A stretch of 64,000 nucleotides of DNA from Rickettsia tamurae (GTDB taxonomy: Bacteria > Pseudomonadota > Alphaproteobacteria > Rickettsiales > Rickettsiaceae). Position 1 is the first letter of the stretch. Each line of letters opens with the position of its first letter. This document shows, piece by piece, positions 1 to 10,645 of the stretch. Below the pieces are notes generated by a model. The model saw only the letters and a list, made by a program, of their open reading frames with translations, did not search any database and had not been told where the DNA came from. The position numbers were made by a program, and so were the translations under genes. The stretch covers positions 1-64,000 of the forward strand of contig NZ_CCMG01000011.1 in the NCBI RefSeq assembly GCF_000751075.1. The letters run 5' to 3'.

Positions 1-737
1 GACGCAGCATTTGTTAAGTTAGTCGTAGTGGCTTTAATAACCGCCCCTCCAAGAGAAAGGGTACTTGCCCCAACGCTTATTTGAGCTGCTGGATTAATAT
101 TACCTATTGTTCCGTTAATGGCAGCATCTGTATTGGCAGTTATTATACCTCCTCCATCTATATTTCCTGTAAGTGTTATCTTTGCCGGAGTTGCAGATTG
201 TATAATTAGTCCAGCATTCGCTCCCCCTAAAGTTATATTTCCTAAACCAGTATAAGTATCAGCAGCAGCATCAAAACCATGATTTGCAACAACCGTAGCA
301 GTACCGGTTAAAGTTAAACTTTTGCCGGCATTAATAGTAACAGGCAACAAGTTACCCCCTGTAACAATAGAACCGACGCTGGTATCTTCAGTAATATTTA
401 GGCCTCCAGGATTAGTAGCCGCAACATTTATAGCCGTAATAATACGACCGACTTCATCTGCAGTGATATTATGATTACCACCGTAAGTAAATGCCTTATT
501 GTCTTGAGGACCGTTAGCAGGAGTACCATTAGCTACTCCTTCAGCCGTTATCTCATTCCAATTACCGGCAGCAGCAAGATCACTAAATGCTGCATCATTA
601 GTAGAAATAACACCCGCAGCAACACCCAACGCCCCGCTACTACTCAGCATTAATGCTGCGGTTGAGGTGGTGAATAAAGCAGTTTTAAGACCTTTTTGAA
701 TTGCCTTTTGAAATAATTTTGGATAAATACTCGCCAT
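1..737 (-). CDS. ompA: Outer membrane protein A (rOmpA/Sca0) autotransporter, N-terminal part only
   Basis: rOmpA is a surface autotransporter adhesin of spotted fever rickettsiae. Translation from the ATG at 737 reads open to the window edge (about 245 codons), so the repeat region and beta-barrel lie outside. It starts MASIYPKLFQKAIQKG and runs into a hydrophobic signal-like stretch (TALFTTSTAALMLSSSGALG), then a Gly/Asn/Thr-rich beta-helix-type passenger with segments such as GNLLPVTINAGKSLTLTG and GNIDGGGIITANTDAAINGT. I recognise this beginning from published rOmpA sequences; residues differ from those I recall for R. rickettsii and R. conorii, so this is a divergent allele. No frameshift is visible in the part present. 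Whether the whole gene is intact cannot be judged here. Confidence 0.93.
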   Translation of the reverse strand, partial: MASIYPKLFQKAIQKGLKTALFTTSTAALMLSSSGALGVAAGVISTNDAAFSDLAAAGNWNEITAEGVANGTPANGPQDNKAFTYGGNHNITADEVGRIITAINVAATNPGGLNITEDTSVGSIVTGGNLLPVTINAGKSLTLTGTATVVANHGFDAAADTYTGLGNITLGGANAGLIIQSATPAKITLTGNIDGGGIITANTDAAINGTIGNINPAAQISVGASTLSLGGAVIKATTTNLTNAA

Positions 738-961
738 ATGTAAACCTTAATAAAAATTAAATAACTTAGAAAGTTAGAAAATGTTGTAATATTAATATAG
801 TTTTTTAAATATGTCTATTATAATTAATAATTTAGATGATATTTTTACAAATTTAGTATGAATATGTGGCATTTGTATAGATTATATGTCATTTCATAAC
901 GGCGTTGCCTGCGTGGACCGGTCTTCGTCATTACGAGCAGACCTTGTTGCGTGGACCGAAT

Positions 962-1054
962 CGTCATTGCGAGCGAACGTAGAGAGCGTGGCAATCTCGT
1001 CAAATATCCTGAGATTGCTTCGTCAATTACTTGCGTAATTTCCTCGCAATGACG
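962..1054. repeat. Family A palindromic repeat (93 bp) between ompA and the ankyrin pseudogene
   Basis: It begins cgtcattgcgagcgaacg and ends tcctcgcaatgacg, so the ends are inverted copies. The interior holds gcaatctcg and gagattgc, a second inverted pair. The whole gap 738-1095 has no gene: its ompA-proximal part is AT-rich, and 890-1095 is built from this element plus fragments (tgcgtggacc, caatgacga) of related repeats. It resembles published Rickettsia palindromic or MITE-like intergenic repeats; the exact family name is not assigned. Confidence 0.8.
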
Positions 1055-1095
1055 ACTCGGTATACACCACAGGCAATACCTCTTGCAATGACGAT

Positions 1096-2229
1096 TTAGT
1101 ATCCATACTCTCCTAACACCTTAATAACATCATCATACATATAACCTTCATAAGCACCGGCTTCGAGTAATAATTTTGTAGCTACTGTACAATTATTACT
1201 CTTTGCTAAGCCTAGAGGATTTAAGCCTGATTCATCACGATAATTAATATCCGTAGTGTGTTCAATTAAAAACTGTATTAATTCTTCACCGCAATTAGCT
1301 TTTATAGCATGATGCAGAGCTAGACGTCCTAATTGGTCTTTGTAGCATCAACACCTTTACTATATTTCTACTAACTCTAAATCACCGGCATATATTGCTT
1401 TTTGTAAAAGCTTTTGTCCTAAAGCTTTATCAAATTCGGCGTAATCTTTAATCAAAATTTTTACTAGTTTTTGAGGTGTTTATATTCTTGTCATAAATTT
1501 GAGTTACTTTTTCTAAAAGTGTTTGCTGCCCCGTGTTTTTACCGACTAGCGTATGATTTACTAGATACTCTATTAATCTCAAATCTTCAGAATCGATAGC
1601 AAGTTCAAAAATCTTATAACCGAGCTCGCTTTTAATATCAAATTTAGCACCTTTGCTAATTAACGCTTTTACTGACGAGATATTTTTCGATTCTACGGCT
1701 AGCTCTAGAGGCGTTTTATTATTATTATGATGATTTTTATCATGAAAAAATTGTGCTATTTTACCATTCCCCATTGCTCTTGCCCAATCATGTAAAGTAT
1801 AGCCATATTTATCGTACTTTTGAAATTCCGTATTCTCATATAAATATTCTACCATTTCTACACATTACCGATTTTTATTGCTAAGTGAATAGCAGACCAA
1901 CCACATGTTAGGAGCAATCTTTCCTCCCATCTGAACTAAAAATTTTACTGTTTCTAAATCATGACCAAGTATTGCTAACTCCAAAGGAGTTCTACATTTA
2001 GCATCTGTAGCATTAATATTTTTTTCATTACACAAAGCTTCTACTAACTTTATTTCTTTACCACTATATGTAAATCCGACCATTTATTATCTCTTATAGC
2101 CATCGGGTTTACTTTCGCTATCTTAGCTTTTAAAGCTTTAAGACGTGATATTATATAATCTTTAGGGGTAATTTTTACATATGAGGCATAGTAACTTGGG
2201 TGTCTGGTTCCAGTGTTAGAGGTAGTCAT
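1096..2229 (-). pseudogene. Ankyrin-repeat protein gene, broken by several frameshifts
   Basis: Several overlapping minus-strand frames together encode one ankyrin-repeat protein, a class often used by rickettsiae for host-protein contacts. The pieces are: MTTSNTGTRHP from 2229; a frame containing CRTPLELAILGHDLETVKFL (to about 1905); then GWSAIHLAIKIGNVEMVEYL in a new frame; then TPLELAVESKNISSVKALIS; and finally GRLALHHAIKANCGEELIQF and LNPLGLAKSNNCTVATKLLL, ending at a TAA at 1096-1098. Frame changes are seen near 2070, near 1905 and in the 1350-1440 stretch. At least five ankyrin-like repeats can be traced. A family A repeat lies just upstream. Expression of a full protein looks impossible without recoding. 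Confidence 0.85.
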
Positions 2230-2313
2230 TGAATTATTTCCATTATTTAATATATTGCGGCGGCAATTATTAAAATATATTAATAATGTCAATGATAAAT
2301 GTAGATACCGAGT

Positions 2314-2462
2314 CGTCATTACGAGGAAATTACGCAAGTAATTGACGAAGCAATCTCAGGATATTTGACGAGATTGCCACGCAGCCTGTGATACAAGATA
2401 CCGTGGTCAAGCCACAGGATGACAGCTAAAAGTACTGGATTCCCGCCTTCGCGGGAATGACA
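2314..2462. repeat. Composite palindromic repeat block downstream of ftsK
   Basis: The block starts with an inverted family A segment (cgtcattacgaggaaatta through gagattgccacgc), continues with half of a family B element (accgtggtcaagccac then ggatgacag), and ends with a short hairpin, attcccgccttcgcgggaat. It abuts the ftsK stop codon and may act as its transcriptional end; that role is inferred. Confidence 0.75.
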
Positions 2463-2463
2463 T

Positions 2464-4719
<2,256 letters not shown>

Positions 4720-4736
4720 TTATGAGTTTTATACCT

Positions 4737-5730
4737 TTAATACTCTATAGGCTTTTCAATAAAGGAATAATTATTACTGTTATAAAAGTAACCAACGTAC
4801 TAAGAAATTTCCCATTATCAGCCCAATATGAAATGCAGGTAATATGTTATACAAGACAATTAAATGACAACAATATATTGGGTAAGAGAGTAAAGCAATT
4901 AATTTGTCTAACTTATTATCTTTGGTTAAGTCAAATATTTTTCCTAAAGATAGAGCAAATAAACAATAAAAAAGTAATTTTTTTAGTTGAGGCTCTATTG
5001 GGATAAACGGAAAAGTAATAATTATTAATATAATATAAATAGAGTAATTGACTAAGCCAAGGCTTTTTTTCGTTTATTTCTTTACTAGAATAAATATAAA
5101 ATGCTTGACTACCGATTAAGAAAATTGCAAGTTCAGAAGGAAAGAATCTATAAGACCAAGGATCTCCTATAAATCCGTTAAACTGAAGAATAATTCTAGT
5201 AATTAAAGATATACAAATTATGGATAAAATATAGATATTTTTCTTTTTTAGAATCCAAGGTGCTATTAAATAAAAAGAAATTTCTAACCCAATTGACCAA
5301 CCAGGAGGTATCAACAAAAATTGATAAAGAGGAGGCGTGGAGTCAGTAAAGTATTTTGTAAAATGTACTGTATTATTATTAATTCCAATAAACATTGTTA
5401 CATCTTGAAACAACATTGTTAGATTTGTAAAAATTAAAAAAACCAGCCGGAAATGGAAGATTATACAATTGCCTTAAAAAAGAAAATTTTTGCTGCAAGA
5501 GGAAAATAGTTAAAATACAAAAGATATAAGTAGGATAAAGCCTTAAATATCTACTTTTCCAAAATTTTATTTTGCTTGTATAATTGCTCTGAATCATAGC
5601 CATATAAAAGCCGGAAATCATGAAAAAAGATTGTACTGCGATTTCTAAACCTACAAATTTAAGAAATGGATGAGAATTTGAATGTGCAGCCACAACAGAA
5701 AGAGTAAATTAATAACCTAACTACACCCAT
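4737..5730 (-). pseudogene. Acyltransferase family 3 (OafA/NodX-like) membrane protein, frameshifted
   Basis: Fragments in different frames fit one acyltransferase-3 protein, a multi-pass membrane enzyme that O-acetylates or acylates surface sugars. The upstream piece begins MGVVRLL near 5730; one extra A near 5710 shifts it into a frame reading SVVAAHSNSHPFLKFVGLEI, with the typical MISGFYM segment. A second shift near 5415-5430 leads to a frame with PGWSIGLEISFYLIAPWIL, a family signature region. Further shifts near 4940-4980 and near 4800 lead to FIEKPIEY and the stop at 4737-4739. A plus-strand hydrophobic ORF at 4722-5006 is only the antisense of the C-terminal part. At least four lesions make function unlikely. 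Confidence 0.85.
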
Positions 5731-5893
5731 TATGTTAAATAATAATTATATTAGCAATTATATAATATCCAAAACCTAAATCAAGTAACATAGCCGCACT
5801 TCTCAATAATAGGATAAGTTATTTACATTAAAAGAACCATTTTGTATTATAAAAAATACATTTTTTTACTTGAGTGAAAGGTAACCAAAATTC

Positions 5894-6679
5894 ATGACCA
5901 TAAAAATTCATACGGAAAAAGATTTCATAAAGATGCGAGCAGCTGGAAAATTAGCTGCAGAGATACTCGATTTTATTACTGATTACGTAAAGCCGAACGT
6001 CACTACTAATAGTTTAAATGACCTTTGTCATAATTTTATTACTTCTAATAATGCCATTCCTGCACCGTTAAATTACAAAGGCTTTCCGAAATCGATTTGT
6101 ACTTCTATAAATCATGTGGTTTGTCATGGCATTCCAAACGATAAGCCATTAAAAAACGGTGATATAGTAAATATTGATGTTACGGTAATTTTAGACGGTT
6201 GGTACGGTGATACTAGCCGTATGTATTATGTTGGTGACGTAGCAATTAAGCCAAAGCGTCTTATTCAAGTAACTTATGATGCAATGATGAAAGGGATTGA
6301 AGTAGTTAGACCCGGTGCTAAACTCGGTGATATCGGACATGCTATTCAAAGCTATGCCGAGAAACATAATTATTCTGTGGTTAGAGATTATACGGGTCAC
6401 GGTATCGGAAGAGTTTTTCATGACCAACCGTCAATATTAAATTACGGTCGCAGCGGCACGGGTATAACGTTAGAAGAAGGGATGTTTTTCACCGTTGAAC
6501 CTATGATAAATGCCGGTAATTACGACACTATATTAAGTAAACTAGATGGATGGACGGTTACTACACGTGATAAATCATTATCGGCTCAATTTGAGCATAC
6601 TATAGGCGTGACTAAAGACGGTTTTGAAATATTTACGTTATCACCGAAAAAATTAAAATACCCTCCATATTCAATTTGA
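5894..6679 (+). CDS. map: Methionine aminopeptidase type I
   Basis: Removes the initiator methionine from nascent proteins in the cytosol. The 261-residue length is normal for type Ia enzymes. The metal ligands are all visible: D95 (in NIDV), D106 (GDTS), H169 (TGHGIG), E202 (VEPM) and E234 (FEHT), with the substrate histidine H78 (VVCHGIPN). Each falls within one or two residues of its E. coli counterpart. The start ATG at 5894 follows a purine-rich gaaaggtaacc. The broken radC gene begins 8 bp downstream, so the two were probably one transcript. Confidence 0.97.
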   Translation: MTIKIHTEKDFIKMRAAGKLAAEILDFITDYVKPNVTTNSLNDLCHNFITSNNAIPAPLNYKGFPKSICTSINHVVCHGIPNDKPLKNGDIVNIDVTVILDGWYGDTSRMYYVGDVAIKPKRLIQVTYDAMMKGIEVVRPGAKLGDIGHAIQSYAEKHNYSVVRDYTGHGIGRVFHDQPSILNYGRSGTGITLEEGMFFTVEPMINAGNYDTILSKLDGWTVTTRDKSLSAQFEHTIGVTKDGFEIFTLSPKKLKYPPYSI

Positions 6680-6687
6680 TTCACACA

Positions 6688-7392
6688 ATGTTAGAAAATA
6701 ATTTGATAGAATTCGGTAATGATGAAATAGGTACGCCTCATTATATAGGTCACCGTAAAAGTGTAAAAGAACGCTTCGTTACTGCCGGAGCAGAACATTT
6801 TTCCGATTACGAATTACTTGAAGTAATGTTATTTTTATCCCTCGTAAAGACGTAAAGCCTCTTGCTAAAAAGTTACTTGACCATTTTGATATTACGGATT
6901 TAATTAATCTTGATAAAGAAAGGCTACTTAGTATAAAGGTACTAATGAAAATTTATATATTAATTTTGCTCTAATACGTGAGTTGATAAATAGAGTATTG
7001 AAACAAAAAATAATAAATAAAAATATTATTGCTTCTTGGAGTTCTTTGATTGATTATTTAAAAGTTAATATGGGCAATATGCGACTCGAGCAATTTCGTA
7101 TATTATTTTTGAATAAGAAAAATATTTTACCGATGAGGTTTTAAGTCAAGGAACTATAGACCAAGCTGCGTTATATCCACGTGAGATAATTAAACGAGCT
7201 TTATTTAACGAAGCAAGCAGCCTTATACTTGTGCATAATCATCCAAGCGGTAGCCCTGAACCTTCAAAAGCCGACATTCATATGATAAATAAGATAGTAG
7301 AGACATGCCAAACCGTAAATATTATAGTACATGATCACGTCATTATAAGTAATAACAAATATTATAGTTTTAAATCTAATATGTTACTATGA
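6688..7392 (+). pseudogene. radC: RadC/JAB-domain DNA repair protein gene, frameshifted
   Basis: The reading frame starts at an ATG at 6688 and encodes KSVKERFVTAGAEHFSDYEL, the N-terminal RadC helix-hairpin region, before a frameshift near 6840. Later pieces in other frames give NLDKERLLSIK, NMRLEQFRILFL and, intact near 7200-7290, the JAB/MPN metal motif LVHNHPSGSPEPSKADIHM. The stop TGA at 7390-7392 overlaps the next gene's ATG. At least three indels (about 6840, 6940 and 7130) separate the pieces. The C-terminal JAB domain could in principle be made alone, but no suitable start is evident. Confidence 0.88.
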
Positions 7393-8522
7393 ATATAAAT
7401 AGCTATAGCACTTTAGACTTCCTGCATAACGTAGCTAATAAAGAGGAATTTGCAGGAAACACGGAAGCGCTTGCCACCGCAGCGTACACTTTAGTACGTG
7501 AGGATGCGAGTACCGGATTGACGCACAAATTACCTTTAGGAGTAAGTTATGCAGGAAGTCTACTATTTATTTTTTCTTTTATAGCAACCGCTATATTAAC
7601 ATATATATTAACTAAATATCTTCCTGCAATCGGTTTAGTTGATGTACCGAGTAGTCGTCGCTCTCATGATAAGATAACACCGCGCGGCGGCGGTCTTGCT
7701 ATTGTAATTGTCGTAATGATTGCTTTGAGCGGATTTGAATATATAACAAGCAATAATCTTATTAATTCAACAAAAATACTACCTTTATTATTGGTAATTT
7801 CCTCGGTTTCTTTTTTAGATGACTTAAAAGCCGTACCTATTCTAATTCGTTTAATAGTCCACTTAATTTGTGCAGCTTTTGCTATTTTTCTTTTTTCACA
7901 GGTAAATTCCGTCCATATACTAATATATTCTATTTTAGTTATAGCTTTAAGCGGCTTTATTAATATATATAATTTTATGGACGGTATAGACGGTATGAGC
8001 TGCATAGAATCTATTCATCTATCTAGCACTATGCTTATATTATGTTTTTTACAATTTCCTACTATTGATAACTCGTATTTTATATCTAGTGTAAATGTTA
8101 TTATTCTTGGTTTTTCTTGTGGTTTTTTAATATTTAATTGGCATCCGGCAAAAATATTTTTAGGAGATGTGGGAAGTATTAGCCTTGGATTCTTAACGGG
8201 TCTTTGCTTGCTCCTGCTTGCTCTTACAAGCACTAATTTATTTATAGCTTGTGCTATTGCTAGCTTATATTACATTACCGATGCCGTACTAACCATATTA
8301 ATTCGGCTACTCAATAAAGAAAAAATTTGGCAGCCTCATTTAAAGCATTTTTTCCAAAAAGCAGTACAAAAAGGTAAGTCTCATAAACAAGTAGTATCGA
8401 TTATAGCAGTTTGTAATATATTTTTAATGATCATATCGGTTACATCTTTACATTTTCCTGTAATATCTATAATGCTTGCTTTAGCCGTCATAACTTTAAC
8501 AGTGCAGAGTTTATTAAAATGA
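7389..8522 (+). CDS. Glycosyltransferase family 4 (WecA/WbpL/MraY-like) with in-frame palindromic element
   Basis: A polytopic membrane enzyme of the class that transfers a sugar-1-phosphate from a UDP-sugar to undecaprenyl phosphate, the first step of a lipid-linked glycan. The catalytic features are FLDDL at residues 142-146, NFMDGIDG at 195-202 and [14 protein letters not shown] further on, with about ten hydrophobic segments. Residues 9-58 are encoded by an RPE-1-like palindromic repeat (7414-7562) and do not look like the enzyme family; the family-like sequence begins around residue 57 ([14 protein letters not shown]). The start overlaps the radC remnant by 4 bp and the end overlaps the DUF721 gene by 4 bp (ATGA). 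It could initiate O-antigen or another polymer; substrate unknown. Confidence 0.9.
   Translation: MNINSYSTLDFLHNVANKEEFAGNTEALATAAYTLVREDASTGLTHKLPLGVSYAGSLLFIFSFIATAILTYILTKYLPAIGLVDVPSSRRSHDKITPRGGGLAIVIVVMIALSGFEYITSNNLINSTKILPLLLVISSVSFLDDLKAVPILIRLIVHLICAAFAIFLFSQVNSVHILIYSILVIALSGFINIYNFMDGIDGMSCIESIHLSSTMLILCFLQFPTIDNSYFISSVNVIILGFSCGFLIFNWHPAKIFLGDVGSISLGFLTGLCLLLLALTSTNLFIACAIASLYYITDAVLTILIRLLNKEKIWQPHLKHFFQKAVQKGKSHKQVVSIIAVCNIFLMIISVTSLHFPVISIMLALAVITLTVQSLLK
7414..7562. repeat. RPE-1-like palindromic element inside the WecA-like gene
   Basis: A perfect 17-bp inverted repeat bounds it: tagacttcctgcataac at 7414-7430 and gttatgcaggaagtcta at 7546-7562. The interior is translated with the host gene and includes [20 protein letters not shown], the signature peptide of Rickettsia palindromic elements known to lie in frame within protein genes. 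Confidence 0.92.
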
Positions 8523-8842
8523 AGCTAATTAAAGAGGATATTGATAAAATAGTTAGACGTATATTTGCCAAACAACATCCATTGCTGCCTGAAATCATGA
8601 TTAACTGGAATAAAATAGTCGGGTTTAACTTCAGTACTAAAGTATTACCTTTAAAAATCACCACCTATACTTATAAAAAACAAAAGATTAATACGCTGTT
8701 TATACAAGCAGAAGATAATGCTACGGCAGCAGAATTACCTTATTATCAAGATATTATTCTAGAACGTATTAAAATTTATTTAGGCTTTGAAGCAATACAT
8801 CAAATGAACGTAACGTTTTATAAGCAAAAGCCTAAAGTATGA
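8519..8842 (+). CDS. DUF721 (DciA-like) protein
   Basis: A 107-residue protein of the DUF721 family, whose members include DciA, the replicative-helicase (DnaB) operator in bacteria without DnaC. The N-terminal helix pair ([20 protein letters not shown]) and the small KH-like fold with WNKIVG and [16 protein letters not shown] fit the family. No DnaC-type ATPase is expected, as there is no Walker motif. Start and upstream stop overlap by ATGA, suggesting translational coupling to the glycosyltransferase. Length is typical for the short rickettsial version. Function as helicase operator is by family inference only. Confidence 0.75.
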   Translation: MKLIKEDIDKIVRRIFAKQHPLLPEIMINWNKIVGFNFSTKVLPLKITTYTYKKQKINTLFIQAEDNATAAELPYYQDIILERIKIYLGFEAIHQMNVTFYKQKPKV

Positions 8843-8850
8843 GAATTAAG

Positions 8851-9222
8851 TCATGCTCTCTTCGTGTGGATTTCTTGAATTAAAATATCCGCCAGAATAT
8901 TTAAATTTTTATGTAATTTTCTAATCATAGATAAAGTAAGAGGTCTTCTTTTATTAAGAATTTCAGATACTTTACTTCTTGAACCTATGCTCTTTTCTAA
9001 ATCTTTTCTAGAAAGTCCAAGCTGCTCTATCCTAAAATTAATTGCTTCAATTGGGTCAGGTGCTTCTATTTTATAATGTTTATTCTCATAATCTTCTACT
9101 AATATTGATAATATTTCTAATTTTTCAGCTTCTGAGGAATTTTCTTTTGCATATAATAAATTATCTAGTTCTTTTAATGCTTCTTTATATTCTTTTTCTG
9201 TTTTTATAATATTTATTTCCAT
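8851..9222 (-). CDS. higA: HigA-like helix-turn-helix antitoxin, orphan
   Basis: A 123-residue protein with an N-terminal acidic helical region (about 1-55) and a C-terminal XRE-type helix-turn-helix (about 65-115; SRKDLEKSIGSRSKVSEILN and PLTLSMIRKLHKNLNI). This layout matches the HigA/COG5499 antitoxins that neutralise HigB mRNA-cleaving toxins and repress their own operon. Immediately upstream, only the last 20 codons of a higB-like toxin survive (9225-9287), so it is now an orphan. It may still act as a repressor. An SD-like aggag lies upstream within the toxin remnant. It is convergent with the DUF721 gene, only 8 bp apart. Confidence 0.82.
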   Translation of the reverse strand: MEINIIKTEKEYKEALKELDNLLYAKENSSEAEKLEILSILVEDYENKHYKIEAPDPIEAINFRIEQLGLSRKDLEKSIGSRSKVSEILNKRRPLTLSMIRKLHKNLNILADILIQEIHTKRA

Positions 9223-9224
9223 AC

Positions 9225-9287
9225 TTAAATCTCCTTAACATTTATCTTATCATATTCTGCATGCGTTCCCACAAATCTTATGACCAT
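9225..9287 (-). pseudogene. HigB toxin, C-terminal remnant
   Basis: Translation from 9287 gives MVIRFVGTHAEYDKINVKEI and a stop, 2 bp before the HigA-like ATG. RF-GTHAEYDKI is the characteristic C-terminal stretch of HigB-type toxins (COG4680), where the His and Tyr belong to the active region. Upstream of 9287 the sequence changes abruptly into the intergenic repeat (ttgcctgcgtgaatac), so the rest of the toxin has been replaced or deleted. Confidence 0.72.
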
Positions 9288-9490
9288 TGCCTGCGTGAAT
9301 ACTCAATCGTCAATGCGAGCAGGCGTTGTTGCGTAGATACCCAAGTCGTCATTGCAAGGAGCTGTAGGCGACGCGGCAATCCAGAAAATAATTAAAAAAA
9401 TTCTGTAAAAATGACGAAAAAGCTGAATCATGCGATAATACCTTGCAGTCGCTTAGCTCATGACGCCTCAGTACCCACGTAGGCAATACC
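9288..9490. repeat. Degenerate palindromic repeat block upstream of the higB remnant
   Basis: Contains several partial repeat units: attgcctgcgtg, gtcattgcaaggagctg, gcaatccagaaaat, cagtcgcttagctcatgacg and acgtaggcaatacc. These fragments recur at other gaps in the window. No gene is visible. Confidence 0.6.
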
Positions 9491-9505
9491 AAGGCACACA
9501 AACAA

Positions 9506-9537
9506 AAAAAGGAGTCTTTGATTAAAGACTCCTTTTT
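9506..9537 (-). terminator. Rho-independent terminator of adr1
   Basis: A perfect 14-bp stem (aaaaaggagtcttt at 9506-9519, aaagactccttttt at 9524-9537) with a 4-nt loop lies 27 bp past the adr1 stop codon. Read on the minus strand it ends in a T-run. The hairpin is nearly symmetric, so it may also stop plus-strand transcripts. Confidence 0.9.
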
Positions 9538-9563
9538 AGCTTGTAAAAAGATTTGAGAGTTAA

Positions 9564-10403
9564 TTACATATCAAATCTTAATCCTGCCATTAAGTTATTA
9601 CCTTTATAACGGGCTCCACCAAATTTAACTTTATTTCCGGCAACATTTTTAGTATTAGTTTTTGATTTACCGTAATCTGTCCAGCTATAAACGAGTTCTG
9701 CTTTCACACCTTGTGCTAGTTCAAATGAAGTTCCTAAAGATAATTGATAAGCAAAGTTGGTTTTGTTTTTAGTGGTTCCTGAAAAATTAGTACTACTAAT
9801 AACATTATTATTAGCAACAATCTTAGTTGAAATATTTACTTTTTCCTTTACTAACGCAGCACCGACACCTGCTCCTGCAAAAACTTTAAACATACTTAAA
9901 TCAATAAAATCTACATAACCGTTAAGTAATGCACTTACAATAGTAGGTTTATGTTTTACTGATACTGTAGTACCACTTGTAAACACACCTCCTGGAATCA
10001 CAACACCATTAATAATAAGTTGTCCACCTGCTGAAATAACCGATGGTACAGTAGTAACAGTAGAGCTAAAGGTTGAAACATCTGTAGATTTTTTCATGTG
10101 ATTATTTGTTACCATTCCAATTGTAAAATCAGTTCTTAAATTATCCATGATATAATAACCTGCTCCAATATTACCGGTAAAACCTGTATTGGATTTTAAC
10201 TTAACACTGCTATTTGAAGGTTTCGCTTTATCAAAAATCACGCCACCGGCATTAAGTTTTAAATACCATTGATTTTCCAGAGATAATGACATCGATGAAT
10301 TACTAGATGAATCTACAGAAGAATTCATATCGCAATCAGCGAATGAAAGACCGGAAGTTAAAAGTGCTGTGCTTGCAGCTGCTATTAAAAGTAATTTTTT
10401 CAT
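9564..10403 (-). CDS. adr1: Outer membrane beta-barrel adhesin, Adr1-like
   Basis: A 279-residue secreted protein of the OmpW/opacity-type beta-barrel class. The signal peptide is about residues 1-22 (MKKLLLIAAASTALLTSGLS then FA). Barrel-like motifs follow: NQWYLKLNAGG, IGAGYYIMDNLRTDFTIGM, VFAGAGVGAAL, YQLSLGTSFELAQGVKAELV and a terminal GLRFDM ending in an aromatic-x pattern used for Bam recognition. Adr1 and Adr2 of other rickettsiae form a tandem pair and bind host proteins such as vitronectin. Compared with its downstream-numbered paralogue it has a Ser/Asn-rich stretch after the signal peptide and a longer loop near residues 105-150, likely surface exposed. A strong terminator follows. 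Assignment rests on the tandem pair and recalled sequence. Confidence 0.87.
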   Translation of the reverse strand: MKKLLLIAAASTALLTSGLSFADCDMNSSVDSSSNSSMSLSLENQWYLKLNAGGVIFDKAKPSNSSVKLKSNTGFTGNIGAGYYIMDNLRTDFTIGMVTNNHMKKSTDVSTFSSTVTTVPSVISAGGQLIINGVVIPGGVFTSGTTVSVKHKPTIVSALLNGYVDFIDLSMFKVFAGAGVGAALVKEKVNISTKIVANNNVISSTNFSGTTKNKTNFAYQLSLGTSFELAQGVKAELVYSWTDYGKSKTNTKNVAGNKVKFGGARYKGNNLMAGLRFDM

Positions 10404-10529
10404 ATTGTTAAATTTTTCCTTTAAATTTTATTAGTTGTTAGTAAAAACGATATTAGATAATAATTCTACAATTTTTACCTAAATTCGATAAAAAATAGTT
10501 TTAAGTGACATTTCTGAGTTGTCGTTTAA

Positions 10530-10607
10530 TGTCACTCCATGGCTTGACCACGGAGTCCAGTCTTTATTTTGTATTTCTAGATACCGTGGTCAAGCCACGG
10601 TATGGCA
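10530..10607. repeat. Family B palindromic repeat between adr2 and adr1
   Basis: Left half tgtcactccatggcttgacc-acggagtccag, right half agataccgtggtcaagccac then ggtatggca; the halves are inverted copies separated by an AT-rich centre. It splits the adr2-adr1 tandem, so adr1 probably has its own promoter in 10404-10529. Confidence 0.8.
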
Positions 10608-10645
10608 TTAGGTTATTACCTAAAACTATAATATATTCTTGTTAA

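Noticed and set aside
471-653. Plus-strand 60-residue ORF
   Set aside because: It lies antisense within the ompA coding region and has no protein-like features or ribosome-binding site.
4722-5006. Plus-strand 94-residue hydrophobic ORF
   Set aside because: It is the antisense of the C-terminal part of the broken acyltransferase, whose FIEKPIEY end is recognisable on the minus strand.
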